A DNA stretch of 64,000 nt from Amycolatopsis jejuensis (GTDB lineage Bacteria > Actinomycetota > Actinomycetes > Mycobacteriales > Pseudonocardiaceae): NCBI RefSeq assembly GCF_000717335.1, contig NZ_JNYZ01000006.1, positions 124,001-188,000 on the forward strand, given 5' to 3'. Shown here one piece after another: positions 40,423 through 49,266 of the stretch. Under the pieces are notes generated by a model. That model made no database searches and was not told the DNA's origin. It saw only the letters and a program-made list of their open reading frames with translations. The position numbers and the translations under genes were made by a program. Numbering within the stretch: position 1 is the stretch's first letter; each line of letters opens with the position of its first letter.

Positions 40423-42915
40423 GTGCCATCCCTCCGGTCAAGTCCAGGAGGCACAAAGCTTGCGGAGCGTGACGTCGAAGTCGCCCTGCTGGACGATCTG
40501 GTCGAAGGGCTCCGAAACGGTCGATCTGCTCGTTTGAGCATTTTCGGCGAGCCCGGGGTCGGGCGCACCGCGCTGCTGCAGCGCCTTCTCGGGGCAGCGC
40601 GCGCGGCGGGGATGTGCGCCGCATACTCCCGCTGCTCGCCGTTCGACGCCGACATTCCCTACGCCGCGGCATTGCCGCTGAGCGCGGCGCTGCACCCGCC
40701 GGGCCGGTTCGCCGATCTGGTGGCGGCCTGCTGCACGGCGGACCGCGATGCGGCACTGAGCGAGATGTCCGGGGCGTTCGCGGAACTGACCGAGGGCGCC
40801 CCGCTGGTGCTGGCGATCGACGACCTCCAATGGGCGGACTCCTGGTCGCTGCGCTGGTTCGACCGGCTGGCCCGGCGGGCACACGGGTACCCGGTGCTGC
40901 TGGCGACGGCCGCGTACGGACCGGCCGGCCGGGATCGCGGCGGCGACTGTCCGGTGCACTGGCCGGAAATCCGGGTCGCGCCGCTGGGCACGGCCGCCAC
41001 CACGCGGATGCTGCACGAGGCGTTCGGTACGGACACCGGTGCGGATTTCGCCGCGGCGGCCGCGGGCGTCACGCGCGGCCATCCAGCCGTCGTGCACGAG
41101 GTGGCGGACCGGTTCGCGGAGGCCGGGCTGCCGGCGGACGCCGAGCGGATTCCGGACTTGACCGGCATCGCCCGCTCGGTGTGGTCCGAGCGGGCGGCCC
41201 GCATGCTGTGCGGGTTGCCCGCGGGGCCGCTCGAGCTGCTGCGCGTGCTGGCGATGGGCGGGGCCGAACGTGGCTTCGGGATGGCCGGCTCGCTCGTGGA
41301 TCCGGGCACCGATCTGCAGGCGGCGCTGGAGCAGCTGGTCGTGGCCGGGCTGGCCACCGGGCTCCCCGCGCCGCGGCTGGCCGGTCCGTACGAGGCTGCC
41401 GACGTGCTGGGGGCGATGCCTGCCGCCGAACGCGAGGAGCTGTTCTTCCGGGCTGCCGTGCTCGAGCACCGCGCCGGGGCCTCGTCCGGCCGGTTGGCGG
41501 ATCTGTTGTGTGGCACCGGACTCGTGGGACAGCCGTGGGCAGGCCGGGCGCTGATCGAATCCGCCGCCGAGCGGGCGCGGCAGGGGAACGCCACGGGGGC
41601 GGCCGAGGCGTTGCGGCGGGCACTGGCCGAGCCGATGAGCGCGGCCGAGCGGGAAGCGGCGTTGCTCGAGCTGGCCCGGATCGAGGTCGCGTACGCACCG
41701 GAGATCAGTGACATCTGCCTCCAGCTGGTCCTGCACGAGTCGCCGTGCTCGCCCGCGGCGGTCACCGCGGCCGATCTGCTGCTCGGCCGCGGTGCCGATG
41801 CTGCGTGCGCGACGGCGCTGATGCCGGGCGGTGCCGAGCGGGCGCCACGAGGCAGGCGGGCGGCGATGATCGCGCTCGGCAGGCTCGCGCAGGAGGAAGC
41901 GGCTGCGGAATCGGATGTCCCGGTCGCGCCGCCGGTCCCGCCGGTCGGTCCGGCGCAGGCCGGGGTGCTGGCCTGGCAGCTGGCGGCCCGTGCGGCCGAC
42001 CGGGAGCGGGTCCGCGGGCTGGCGGCGGCCGCGCTCTCCGCGCGCCACGACATTCCGCTGATGGTCAGGCTGGCGGCTTGCCGGGCCCTGCTGTGCTGCC
42101 ACGACCTCGACGAGGCGGTGGCCGGGCTGGACGCGCTGCTCGCCGACGCCCGGCGCGCGGCGGCGGGAGTGGTGGCCGCACAAGCGTTGCTCTACCGGGC
42201 ACTGACCGCGTTCCGGGCCGGCCTGCCCGAGGCGGCGGCGGACGATCTTGCCGCGGCCACCGCGGAACTTCCGCTGCGGTCATGGCATCCGACGCTCATC
42301 CCGCACCTGGTGGCCGGACGGCTCGGCGCCGAAGTCCGGCTCGGCAGGCTCGACCGGGCAGGGGAGATCGCGGCCGAACCGCTTCCGCCGGGTGCCGATG
42401 CCGGCGTCGCCTGGGCCTTTCTGTTGGCGGCGCAAGGTGAAGTACGGCTGGCCGCGGGCGATCCGGCAGGTGCTCTCGGGCCGCTGCGCGAGTGCGGGCG
42501 GATCCTGCGTTCGCGGCACTGGCACAATCCGATGCTCACGCCCTGGCGCACGCTGGCCGGAATTTCGCTCCGCTTGCTCGGGGACCGGTCCGCGGCCGAG
42601 GCGCTCTTCACCGAGGAATCGGCGCTTGCCTCCCGCTGGGGTACCGGCCTTGTCGTGCAGGCGTTCCGCGACCAGGTCACGGCGCGCGTCGGCGGGGCCG
42701 GTGCAGGTAGCGAAGCCCGATGCAGGCCGGCAACCCTGTCGGCGGCCGAACGCGACGCGGCGGAACTCGCCGCCCGCGGGATGGCCAACCGCGAGATCGC
42801 GGCGGAGCTGTCGATCGCGGTGCGCACGGTGGAGATGCGGCTGACCAAGGTCTACCGCAAGCTCGGGGTCGGCGGACGGGCAGAGCTGGCCGGCGCGTGG
42901 CAGGCCGAGGCGTGA
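40423..42915 (+). CDS. LuxR-family LAL regulator 2, Walker A Lys replaced by Arg
   Basis: 830 residues. The ATPase domain has the P-loop GEPGVGRTALL (about residue 44), where the invariant Lys is Arg; Walker B LVLAIDDLQWADS is normal. TPR-like helices fill the middle. The C-terminal LuxR HTH reads SAAERDAAELAARGMANREI and TVEMRLTKVYRKLGVGGRAEL. Loss of the Lys usually abolishes ATP hydrolysis, so this LAL may bind DNA without ATP control or depend on a partner LAL. It starts at GTG 40423 and ends 3 bp before the third LAL gene, so the two are coupled. Confidence 0.87.
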   Translation: MPSLRSSPGGTKLAERDVEVALLDDLVEGLRNGRSARLSIFGEPGVGRTALLQRLLGAARAAGMCAAYSRCSPFDADIPYAAALPLSAALHPPGRFADLVAACCTADRDAALSEMSGAFAELTEGAPLVLAIDDLQWADSWSLRWFDRLARRAHGYPVLLATAAYGPAGRDRGGDCPVHWPEIRVAPLGTAATTRMLHEAFGTDTGADFAAAAAGVTRGHPAVVHEVADRFAEAGLPADAERIPDLTGIARSVWSERAARMLCGLPAGPLELLRVLAMGGAERGFGMAGSLVDPGTDLQAALEQLVVAGLATGLPAPRLAGPYEAADVLGAMPAAEREELFFRAAVLEHRAGASSGRLADLLCGTGLVGQPWAGRALIESAAERARQGNATGAAEALRRALAEPMSAAEREAALLELARIEVAYAPEISDICLQLVLHESPCSPAAVTAADLLLGRGADAACATALMPGGAERAPRGRRAAMIALGRLAQEEAAAESDVPVAPPVPPVGPAQAGVLAWQLAARAADRERVRGLAAAALSARHDIPLMVRLAACRALLCCHDLDEAVAGLDALLADARRAAAGVVAAQALLYRALTAFRAGLPEAAADDLAAATAELPLRSWHPTLIPHLVAGRLGAEVRLGRLDRAGEIAAEPLPPGADAGVAWAFLLAAQGEVRLAAGDPAGALGPLRECGRILRSRHWHNPMLTPWRTLAGISLRLLGDRSAAEALFTEESALASRWGTGLVVQAFRDQVTARVGGAGAGSEARCRPATLSAAERDAAELAARGMANREIAAELSIAVRTVEMRLTKVYRKLGVGGRAELAGAWQAEA

Positions 42916-42918
42916 CCC

Positions 42919-45678
42919 GTGCTGCTGGAACGCGAATCCGCACTGGCCGAGCTGGAGTCCGTACTGTCCGAAGTGGACTCGGGCGACGGTGCCGTGGTGG
43001 TGATCGGCGGCGCCGCGGGGGCCGGGACGACGGCGTTGCTCCGGCAGCTGGCGACGACGGCCGGACGCCGTGGCGCCCGGGTGCTGCTCGGCGGCGGAGC
43101 CGAGACGGAGACGGGCTACCCGTTCGGGGTCGTCCGGCAGCTCGTACTCCCGCCGCTGAGCGCGCCGGACGACCCGGAGTTGCCGCTCGCGGCGCGGAAA
43201 GTGCTGCAGTGCCTTGCTTCCGGGGCCGCGGCCGACCTGCCGCCGTCGACCGTGCTGCCCGGTCTGCACGCGCTCATCGCCGGGTTCGCCGCGCACCGCA
43301 CGGTCGTGCTCCTGGTCGACGACCTGCCGTGGGCCGATGAGCCCTCGCTCCGCGCACTGGTGTTCCTCGCGGCGCGGCTGTGCGGGCTGCGGTTGCTGAT
43401 CGGCGTGGTGATCGCGGACGGCACCGGCGGGCGTTCGCCGTTGCTCCGGGAGATCGCGGGCGGGGCCCGCCATCACGTTCGCGTGGCGGCACTTTCGCCT
43501 GCCGCCACCGGGAAGCTGATCGGCAGCCGGTTCGGCGCTGCCCACGACCCGGAGTTCTCCCTGGCCTGTCACGAGATCACCGGCGGCAACCCGAAGGAAC
43601 TGAGCAGCCTGCTCGACCGCGCGCTTGGCCACCGGCTGAGCGGCCGGGCGGACGAAGCCGAGCAGATCCGCGCGCTGGGCGGGGCGGTCTGGGAGGAACG
43701 GCTGCGGTCCGTGCTGCGGCGCGATCCGGCGGTCGCCGCGCTGGCGAAGGCCGTGGTCGTCTTGGGGAACGGCGCCGACCATCGGCTCGTGGCACAGCTG
43801 TCGGGGCTCGAACCGCCACGGTATGCGGCGGCGAGGGCAGTCCTCGAGGGGTTGTTTCTGACGGCGCCCGAGGAGGTGCTTGCCCCCCGCATCGTCCGGC
43901 TGATCGAGGAAGCGATGAGCCCGCGCGAGGACGCTGCGCTGCGCAATGCCGCCGCGATCCTCTTGGCGGAGAGCGGATATCCGGTCGAGCAGGTCGTCGG
44001 GCAGTTCGGGCACGGCGGTGGCCGCGGGGAGGCCGCCGCGCTGCGCGTGGCAGCGGCCGAAGCCCGGCAGCGCGGGGAGCCGGAGGCAGCCACCCGGTAC
44101 CTGCGGCAGGTGTTGCGGGATCGGCCCAAGTACGACGTGGACCGGCCGTGGCTGCTGGCGGAGCTGGCGGCTGCCGAATTCGATGCCGGTGCGGCCGTGG
44201 CAGTCCGGCACCTGGCACAGGCGGCATCGCTGATGAGGTCCGCCCGCGACCGGGCGGCGGTGATCGCGCGGAGCCCGCTGTCGGTCGCGGCGGCCGGACC
44301 GCTGATCGACGAACTCGTCCGCGAGGTGTCCGAAGAGCTCGGCCCGGCCGAAAAGCTGCACGGCGCCGACCGTGAGCTGGCGTTACGGCTGGAAGCCCGT
44401 GCGTGGTACGCGGCGCTGGCCGACCCGGCGCGGCAGGCTGCGGCGATGGCCCGGCTGCGGAGCCTGCCCGGCACCGTCCCGCTCAGTGCGGCGGAGCGGG
44501 ACCTGCGTTCGGTACTGCTGCTTTCCGGTACTCTCAGCGCGCGGCTGAGCCGGGACGAGGTCGCCGCGCCGATCGCGCAGATCCTGGACAACCAGCCTGC
44601 CCACCGGGTCGACATGCAATCGACCATGTGGGTCCTGCCGACTGTGCTGGTGGCAGCAGGCGACCTCGGCGGCGCGCTCGGCTGGCTCGAGGCGGCGAGC
44701 GACTACACGAACCGGCGCTCCAGCGCGGGGTGGCGGTCGGTGGTCGATGCGCAGCGCGCTCTCGTGCTGCTCGCCAAGGGGCATCTGGCCGAAGGCCGGG
44801 AGCACGCGGTCCGCGCGTACGACGCCGTCGCCCTTGCCGAGCGAGAGCACCGGATCCTGCCGGAACAGGCCCTCGGGGTGGCGGCGTTCATGTTGCGGGA
44901 CAGCGAACTTGCCGGTCGTCTCCTCGGCAGCACCGAGCCCGACGGCCTGCCGTGGCAGTTCCTGATCCGCCGCGCATTGCTCGCGACTGTCACCGCGGAG
45001 CAAGGCGACCTCGAGGAGGCGCTCGCGCAGTTCCTGGACTGCGAGCGGTACCTGGACCGGATGGGCTGGTGCAACCCGGTATTGCACCGGTGGTGGGAGG
45101 GGGCGGCAATGCTGTCCCACCGGCTGGGGCGCGCCGGCCAGGCCCGGCGGGTGGCGGAGGAAAGCCACGAGCGTGCGGTCGCGTGGGGCGAACCGGTCAC
45201 CATCGCGCGGACGTTGCGGATCCGCGCGGCAGTCCACGACGGTGCGGCCGGGGTGCGGTGGCTGCGGGAATCCCTGGCCCTACTGGAGGAATCGGACAAT
45301 CCGTTCGAGCTGGCGTACACCCTCGTGGATCTCGGCGAACGGCTCCGGGAAACCGATCCGGCCGAGGCGGCCCGCCACGTGCTGTGCGGCCACCGGCTGG
45401 CCGCACAGTGCGGAGCGGGCTGGCTGGCCGAGCGCGCCGACCGGCTGTATGCGAGCAGCGCGGACGCGCCGGATACGCCGCGGCGACCCGGGCTGACCCC
45501 GGGGGAGACCACGGTGGCGGAGCTCGCGGCGCAGGGCCGCACCAATACCGAGATCGCCGAAACACTCGGAATCGGACGCCGGGCCGTCGAGAAGCGGTTG
45601 ACCGGTGTTTACCGCAAATTGCGCATCGAAGGCCGGCCGGGCCTGGCGGGCGCACTCGGACCGGACCGGTCCGGCTGA
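42919..45678 (+). CDS. LuxR-family LAL regulator 3, Walker A Lys replaced by Thr
   Basis: 919 residues. The P-loop region reads GGAAGAGTTALL (about residue 34), with Thr in place of the Lys; Walker B VVLLVDDLPWADE is kept. Long TPR-like helical middle, then a LuxR HTH with TPGETTVAELAAQGRTNTEI and AVEKRLTGVYRKLRIEGRPGL. As in regulator 2, ATP hydrolysis is doubtful. GTG 42919 is 3 bp after the preceding stop. No gene follows for 450 bp; the next gene is the PAS-LuxR regulator. Confidence 0.87.
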   Translation: MLLERESALAELESVLSEVDSGDGAVVVIGGAAGAGTTALLRQLATTAGRRGARVLLGGGAETETGYPFGVVRQLVLPPLSAPDDPELPLAARKVLQCLASGAAADLPPSTVLPGLHALIAGFAAHRTVVLLVDDLPWADEPSLRALVFLAARLCGLRLLIGVVIADGTGGRSPLLREIAGGARHHVRVAALSPAATGKLIGSRFGAAHDPEFSLACHEITGGNPKELSSLLDRALGHRLSGRADEAEQIRALGGAVWEERLRSVLRRDPAVAALAKAVVVLGNGADHRLVAQLSGLEPPRYAAARAVLEGLFLTAPEEVLAPRIVRLIEEAMSPREDAALRNAAAILLAESGYPVEQVVGQFGHGGGRGEAAALRVAAAEARQRGEPEAATRYLRQVLRDRPKYDVDRPWLLAELAAAEFDAGAAVAVRHLAQAASLMRSARDRAAVIARSPLSVAAAGPLIDELVREVSEELGPAEKLHGADRELALRLEARAWYAALADPARQAAAMARLRSLPGTVPLSAAERDLRSVLLLSGTLSARLSRDEVAAPIAQILDNQPAHRVDMQSTMWVLPTVLVAAGDLGGALGWLEAASDYTNRRSSAGWRSVVDAQRALVLLAKGHLAEGREHAVRAYDAVALAEREHRILPEQALGVAAFMLRDSELAGRLLGSTEPDGLPWQFLIRRALLATVTAEQGDLEEALAQFLDCERYLDRMGWCNPVLHRWWEGAAMLSHRLGRAGQARRVAEESHERAVAWGEPVTIARTLRIRAAVHDGAAGVRWLRESLALLEESDNPFELAYTLVDLGERLRETDPAEAARHVLCGHRLAAQCGAGWLAERADRLYASSADAPDTPRRPGLTPGETTVAELAAQGRTNTEIAETLGIGRRAVEKRLTGVYRKLRIEGRPGLAGALGPDRSG

Positions 45679-45793
45679 GCCTGCCGGGGAGCGTTTACCG
45701 GGACGTGATTGCGGGGTGGCGTGCTCACCCCATCGCCGCCCGCGGCCGTCCGGTGACCGGGCCCCGGCTTTTCGGCGCGCCGGTTGCCGGTTC

Positions 45794-45823
45794 TTGACCA
45801 GCGGATCTGCGGCTGCTTAAAAT
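45794..45823 (+). promoter_or_regulatory. Distal candidate promoter before the PAS-LuxR gene
   Basis: TTGACC (45794-45799), 18-bp spacer, TAAAAT (45818-45823). A close match to the vegetative actinobacterial promoter, in the 450-bp gap 45679-46128. It would give a ~300-nt leader to the PAS-LuxR gene. Confidence 0.5.
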
Positions 45824-45994
45824 ATCGTGGGAGTCTGGACTCTTGTCTCTGGGGCGGTATCGCGCAGGTTCACCTTCGGGTAATATTCAACTGTCTTTTC
45901 CCTGCCCGGCGGAGCGCCGGAGTGCGGGGGACCGCAGTGGACCGAACCATCGGCGCGCGGTACCGCAGTGTTAAGGCCGGCCAGTGCGGATCTG

Positions 45995-46024
45995 TTGACC
46001 CGGCCGTTTCATGATCGATACGAT
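45995..46024 (+). promoter_or_regulatory. Proximal candidate promoter of the PAS-LuxR gene
   Basis: TTGACC (45995-46000), 18-bp spacer, TACGAT (46019-46024). It shares the 18-bp spacing with the promoter 200 bp upstream. The 5' leader would be ~98 nt and contains the two inverted repeats listed next. Confidence 0.5.
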
Positions 46025-46048
46025 CCACGCGTGACAACCCGCAAACGA

Positions 46049-46071
46049 ATATTCCGATAATCCTGGAATAT
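46049..46071. repeat. 7-bp inverted repeat in the PAS-LuxR leader
   Basis: ATATTCC, 9-base spacer, GGAATAT. AT-rich and perfectly symmetrical, located about 20-40 bp after the presumed transcription start; a candidate operator for a higher-level regulator such as one of the LAL proteins. Confidence 0.35.
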
Positions 46072-46097
46072 GTGCGGCTCGAATCGCTCCATCGAAT

Positions 46098-46114
46098 CTC
46101 TCATGAAATGAGAG
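46098..46114 (+). repeat. Hairpin overlapping the AGAGG ribosome-site region
   Basis: CTCTCAT-GAA-ATGAGAG, seven perfect pairs with a three-base loop. The AGAGG at 46111-46115, the best ribosome site before ATG 46129, lies in the 3' arm, so folding could lower translation. Could equally be an operator. Confidence 0.35.
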
Positions 46115-46128
46115 GAACGGTCCTCCCC

Positions 46129-46815
46129 ATGAATTCAACCGCAACGGCCCCGCGCTGTGCGGTGCCGGTTCCCACCGTGCACACCGAGCACCGCGACAGA
46201 TATCGTTCGCTTTTCGACCAGTCCGGGATGTGCATGGCGAACCTGGACCTCGGGCTCCGGGTCACCGATGCCAATCGGTTTTTCTCGCGGCAGTTCGGCC
46301 GCAGTGCCCAGGAACTGCGTGGTCGCGGATTCTGCGAATTCCTGCACCCGAGTGTGCACGGAAAAGTGCGGCACCAGCTGACCCGGCTCAAGGAAGGCGG
46401 CCATCCGCGCTTTGCCGAGCAGGTCGTCGCGGTCGGCGCCGAACAGGCGGTGTTCGCCGGTGAGCTGACCGGCGTCGCCGTACGAGGTGACGCCGGCCGG
46501 GTCAACGGGCTACTGGTGCTGGTCCGGCCGGAGGAGACCAGCGGCGTCCTGCAGCTGGCCAGCGGCAAGCAGGCACTGCTGAGTCCCATCGACGCGCGGA
46601 TCCTCGAGGGCGTCGCGACGGGCGAGTCCACCGTGCAGATGGCGGCGAAGCTCTTCCTGTCCCGGGGCGGGATCGAGTACCACGTCACGACCCTGCTGCG
46701 GAAGCTGAAGGTGACCAACCGGCCCGCGCTCGTTTCGAAGAGCTACTCGCTCGGGATCCTGAGCCTGGGGCAGTGGCCGCCGCGAGTCCGGCCGGAGTAC
46801 ATCCGGGCCTCGTGA
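46129..46815 (+). CDS. PAS-LuxR pathway regulator (PimM/NysRIV/AmphRIV-like)
   Basis: 228 residues from ATG 46129. Residues ~20-130 form a PAS sensor domain (YRSLFDQSGMCMANLDLGLR, then VTDANRFFSRQFGRSAQEL and GFCEFLHPSVHGKV). Residues ~150-215 are a LuxR HTH: LSPIDARILEGVATGESTVQ, AAKLFLSRGGIEYHVTTLLR. This PAS plus LuxR layout of about 200-230 residues is the hallmark of the PimM family that directly activates polyene macrolide genes. In-frame starts at 46072 and 46108 are possible but fall in the leader repeats. Eight candidate PimM-type boxes in this window support a cluster-wide role. Confidence 0.88.
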   Translation: MNSTATAPRCAVPVPTVHTEHRDRYRSLFDQSGMCMANLDLGLRVTDANRFFSRQFGRSAQELRGRGFCEFLHPSVHGKVRHQLTRLKEGGHPRFAEQVVAVGAEQAVFAGELTGVAVRGDAGRVNGLLVLVRPEETSGVLQLASGKQALLSPIDARILEGVATGESTVQMAAKLFLSRGGIEYHVTTLLRKLKVTNRPALVSKSYSLGILSLGQWPPRVRPEYIRAS

Positions 46816-46952
46816 TCCGCGCGGGTGATCCGGACTGAACCCGGGCGGTCTTCCCGTGCGGATCGCCCGCAGCCGGGCGGCCCGTGCGGAATGACCCTTG
46901 CGCCAAGGGAAATCTGCTGCCCTTTCCGGGTTTCCGGTGCAGTACCGGGCGG

Positions 46953-47714
46953 TCACGCCGACGCGGCGGAGTCGCCGAGACGGGCGAGTTCGGCGGCGAT
47001 TTCGCGGTTCACCGCGGCAGCGTGGCCGGTCAGGTAGAAGTGCCCGCCGGGAAAGACCCGCATCCGGAACGTGGCGGTGGTGTGCTCGCCCCAGCGGCCG
47101 GCCTCCGCGACGGTCGCCTTCGGGTCGGCGTCGCCGACCAGGGCGACGATCGGGCAGTCCAGCCGGGTACCCGGGGTGCCTTCGTAGGTTTCGGCGGCAC
47201 GGTAGTCGTTGCGGATGGCAGGCAGCGCCAGGCGGAGCACTTCTTCGTTGTCCAGCAACGCCGATTCGGTTCCGCCGAGCCGGTTGATCTCCCGGAGCAG
47301 CCCGGCATCGTCGAGCCGGTGGACGTACTCGGTGCGGGACGCGGCGGGCGCCCGGCGTCCGGACGCCACCAATGCCGACACGGCGCCGGTGCGCACCGCG
47401 GTCTCGAAGGCGATCGACGCGCCCATGCTGTGTCCGAAGTAGACGGTCGGCAGCTCCGGCTCGCCGTCGAGCACTTCGCTGATCCGGTCGGCGTAGCTTT
47501 CCACTGTGGACAGGCACGGCTCGCGGTAGCGGTCCTGCCTGCCCGGGTACTGCAGCACGACGACGTCGGTGCCGGGCGGCTGCGCCGCGGCGACCGGCTG
47601 GTAGAAGCCGGCCGACCCGCCGGCGTGCGGGAAGCAGACCAGCCGGCGGGTGGCGGCCGGGGACGGCCGGAACCGGCGGAGCCAGAGATCGGCATTCGTC
47701 GCGGGGAGAGGCAT
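46953..47714 (-). CDS. Type II thioesterase (editing)
   Basis: 253 residues, alpha/beta hydrolase. N-terminal RLVCFPHAGGSAGFYQPVA with the oxyanion region, nucleophile in YFGHSMGASIAFE (about residue 95), Asp in VALVGDADPK and His in FPGGHFYLTGH. Type II thioesterases remove stalled acyl groups from PKS and NRPS carrier domains. The ATG at 47714 has GGAACGT-type weak ribosome site; a longer in-frame start would cross the divergent promoter region. It is convergent to the PAS-LuxR gene with a 137-bp gap in which only a weak 6-bp inverted repeat (46827-46864) is visible. Confidence 0.9.
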   Translation of the reverse strand: MPLPATNADLWLRRFRPSPAATRRLVCFPHAGGSAGFYQPVAAAQPPGTDVVVLQYPGRQDRYREPCLSTVESYADRISEVLDGEPELPTVYFGHSMGASIAFETAVRTGAVSALVASGRRAPAASRTEYVHRLDDAGLLREINRLGGTESALLDNEEVLRLALPAIRNDYRAAETYEGTPGTRLDCPIVALVGDADPKATVAEAGRWGEHTTATFRMRVFPGGHFYLTGHAAAVNREIAAELARLGDSAASA

Positions 47715-47803
47715 GGGACGTTCCTTCGTACCGGGGACGCGGGGTTTCGGCGGGGCCGGACGGAATGCACGGGCCGCCGGTGCCGCAGTACACACCCGCC
47801 GGG

Positions 47804-47819
47804 ACGAGGAAATCACCAG
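47804..47819 (+). promoter_or_regulatory. PAS-LuxR (PimM-type) box before the thioesterase gene
   Basis: ACGAGGAAATCACCAG matches 12 of 16 positions of the PimM consensus and shares AGGAAATCACC with the minus strand of the box at 49159. It lies 90 bp before the thioesterase ATG in the divergent gap 47715-47958. Confidence 0.4.
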
Positions 47820-47850
47820 AGCAGCCGAAAATGCGGCAGTTCCCGGTGAT

Positions 47851-47866
47851 GTGGTGCTTTCCTTAC
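47851..47866 (-). promoter_or_regulatory. PAS-LuxR (PimM-type) box before P450 copy 1
   Basis: Minus strand GTAAGGAAAGCACCAC, 11 of 16 matches to the PimM consensus, the weakest in the set and one base poorer than the copy before P450 copy 2. TTGACA follows after 16 bp (47883). Confidence 0.35.
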
Positions 47867-47958
47867 CCTTTCGCCGGGAGCTTTGACAGCCGTCCGGCGG
47901 CACTGGGAAGTTCGGTCCTGAGGTATGGAACGTCGTCGAGCGCAACGGAGTCCGACCC

Positions 47959-49139
47959 ATGTCCAGCCCTGCCGACCACCGGCCCAGTCTCGCCGCCCTG
48001 TCCACGCCGGTGCTCCGGCCCGCCCCGGATTGGCGGCGGCTGCAGGAATCCCGGGCGGTCGGTCCCGGTCCGGACCTACACCGGTGACGACGCGTGGCTG
48101 GTCACCCGGTACGCCGAGATCAAAGACCTGCTGATGGGCACCCGGCTCGGGCGGGCGCATCCGGACCCGGAGAACGCCGCCCGGTTCATCGACTCCCCGA
48201 TCCTCGGTGAGGCTGCCGGCCAGACCGGCTTCGCCCATGGGCTCGCCGGCCACCGCCGCCTGCGGACGGTGCTCACGCCCTACTTTTCGCACAGCCGGAT
48301 GGCTGCGCTCGAACCTCGCGTGGCGGAGATCGTCGACGAAGCGGTGACGGCTCTGGCGTCCGGCGGCCCGTCGGCCGATCTGCTGGCGGTGTGCGCGAAC
48401 CCCGCTGTCGATGGCGGTCCGGTGCGAGCTGATCGGCATTCCCGCCGAAGAACGCGACGAGCTGGGGCCGCTGCTCGCTGCCGCGAGCACGCTCGGCGGT
48501 GACACCGACCGCCTGGGTCCGCTGGCGGCCCTGGTCGGGCGGCTCGTCGCGCTCCGGCGGGAGGAGCCGCGTGACGATCTGATCTCCGGTGCCTGCGCTG
48601 CCGGGCTGACCGATGCCGAAGTCGCCGACGCCATCGCCGGGGTGATCTTCGGCGGTCGCGGCGTGGTGAACCATCTCGTGTTCGGTGTCGAGGGCTGTGC
48701 AGCGACGACGAGCTCGACCGCGGCAGTCACGGCCGATCCCGGGCTGATGCCTGCCGCGGTCGAGGAGATGGTGCGCACCGCCAGCGCGGGTGGCGTGATC
48801 ATGCCGCACTACGCGCGGGAAGATCTCGACATCGACGGAGTCCGCATTCAAGCCGGTGATCTGGTGCTGCTCGACCTGGCGCTGGCGAACACCGACCGGA
48901 GAGCCTTCGCCGAGCCCGACCGGATCGACCTCGGCCGCGTGCCGAACCCGCACCTGACCTACGCGCTCGGCAGGTGGCACTGTGTCGGCGCGCCGCTTGC
49001 GCGGATGGAGCTGCGGCTGGCGTTTTCCGCACTGCTGCAGCGTTTTCCCGGGCTGCGTCTCGTGCTTCCGGTGTCCGAGCTCAGTGTCCCGGACGATCAG
49101 CTGGCGGGTGGCCTGTCCGCACTGCTCGTCACCTGGTGA
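47959..49139 (+). pseudogene. Cytochrome P450 copy 1, frameshifted
   Basis: A reading frame opens at ATG 47959 (SSPADHRPSLAALSTPVLRP) but an extra G at about 48061 shifts it and leads to early termination. The next frame carries VRTYTGDDAWLVTRYAEIKD to about 48400, where an extra C shifts it again; the last frame runs to 49139 with RCELIGIPAEERDE, EEMVRTAS (ExxR) and the heme segment WHCVGAPLARMEL. A further -1/+1 pair at about 48692 and 48717 scrambles some nine residues, and one codon is missing in the I-helix. Copy 2 has none of these. Either a decaying duplicate or several sequencing errors; the promoter-box decay favours the former. Confidence 0.8.
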
Positions 49140-49158
49140 ACCCCGCCCGGGCGGTGAT

Positions 49159-49174
49159 GTGGTGATTTCCTTAC
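49159..49174 (-). promoter_or_regulatory. PAS-LuxR (PimM-type) box before P450 copy 2
   Basis: Minus strand GTAAGGAAATCACCAC, 12 of 16 matches. TTGACA (49191-49196) follows after 16 bp, the same layout as in copy 1, so activator binding just upstream of the -35 box is plausible. Confidence 0.45.
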
Positions 49175-49266
49175 CCTTTTTCCCGTGTCTTTGACAGCTG
49201 TTCACGGCACTGGGATGTTCGATCATGAAACACCCGACGTCGTCGATCCGCACGGGAGCCCGCCCT

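Noticed and set aside
37056..40655. 1199-residue minus-strand open frame opposite LAL regulator 1
   Set aside because: Low-complexity Arg/Gln/Gly translation without domains; the plus-strand LAL protein has clear Walker and HTH motifs.
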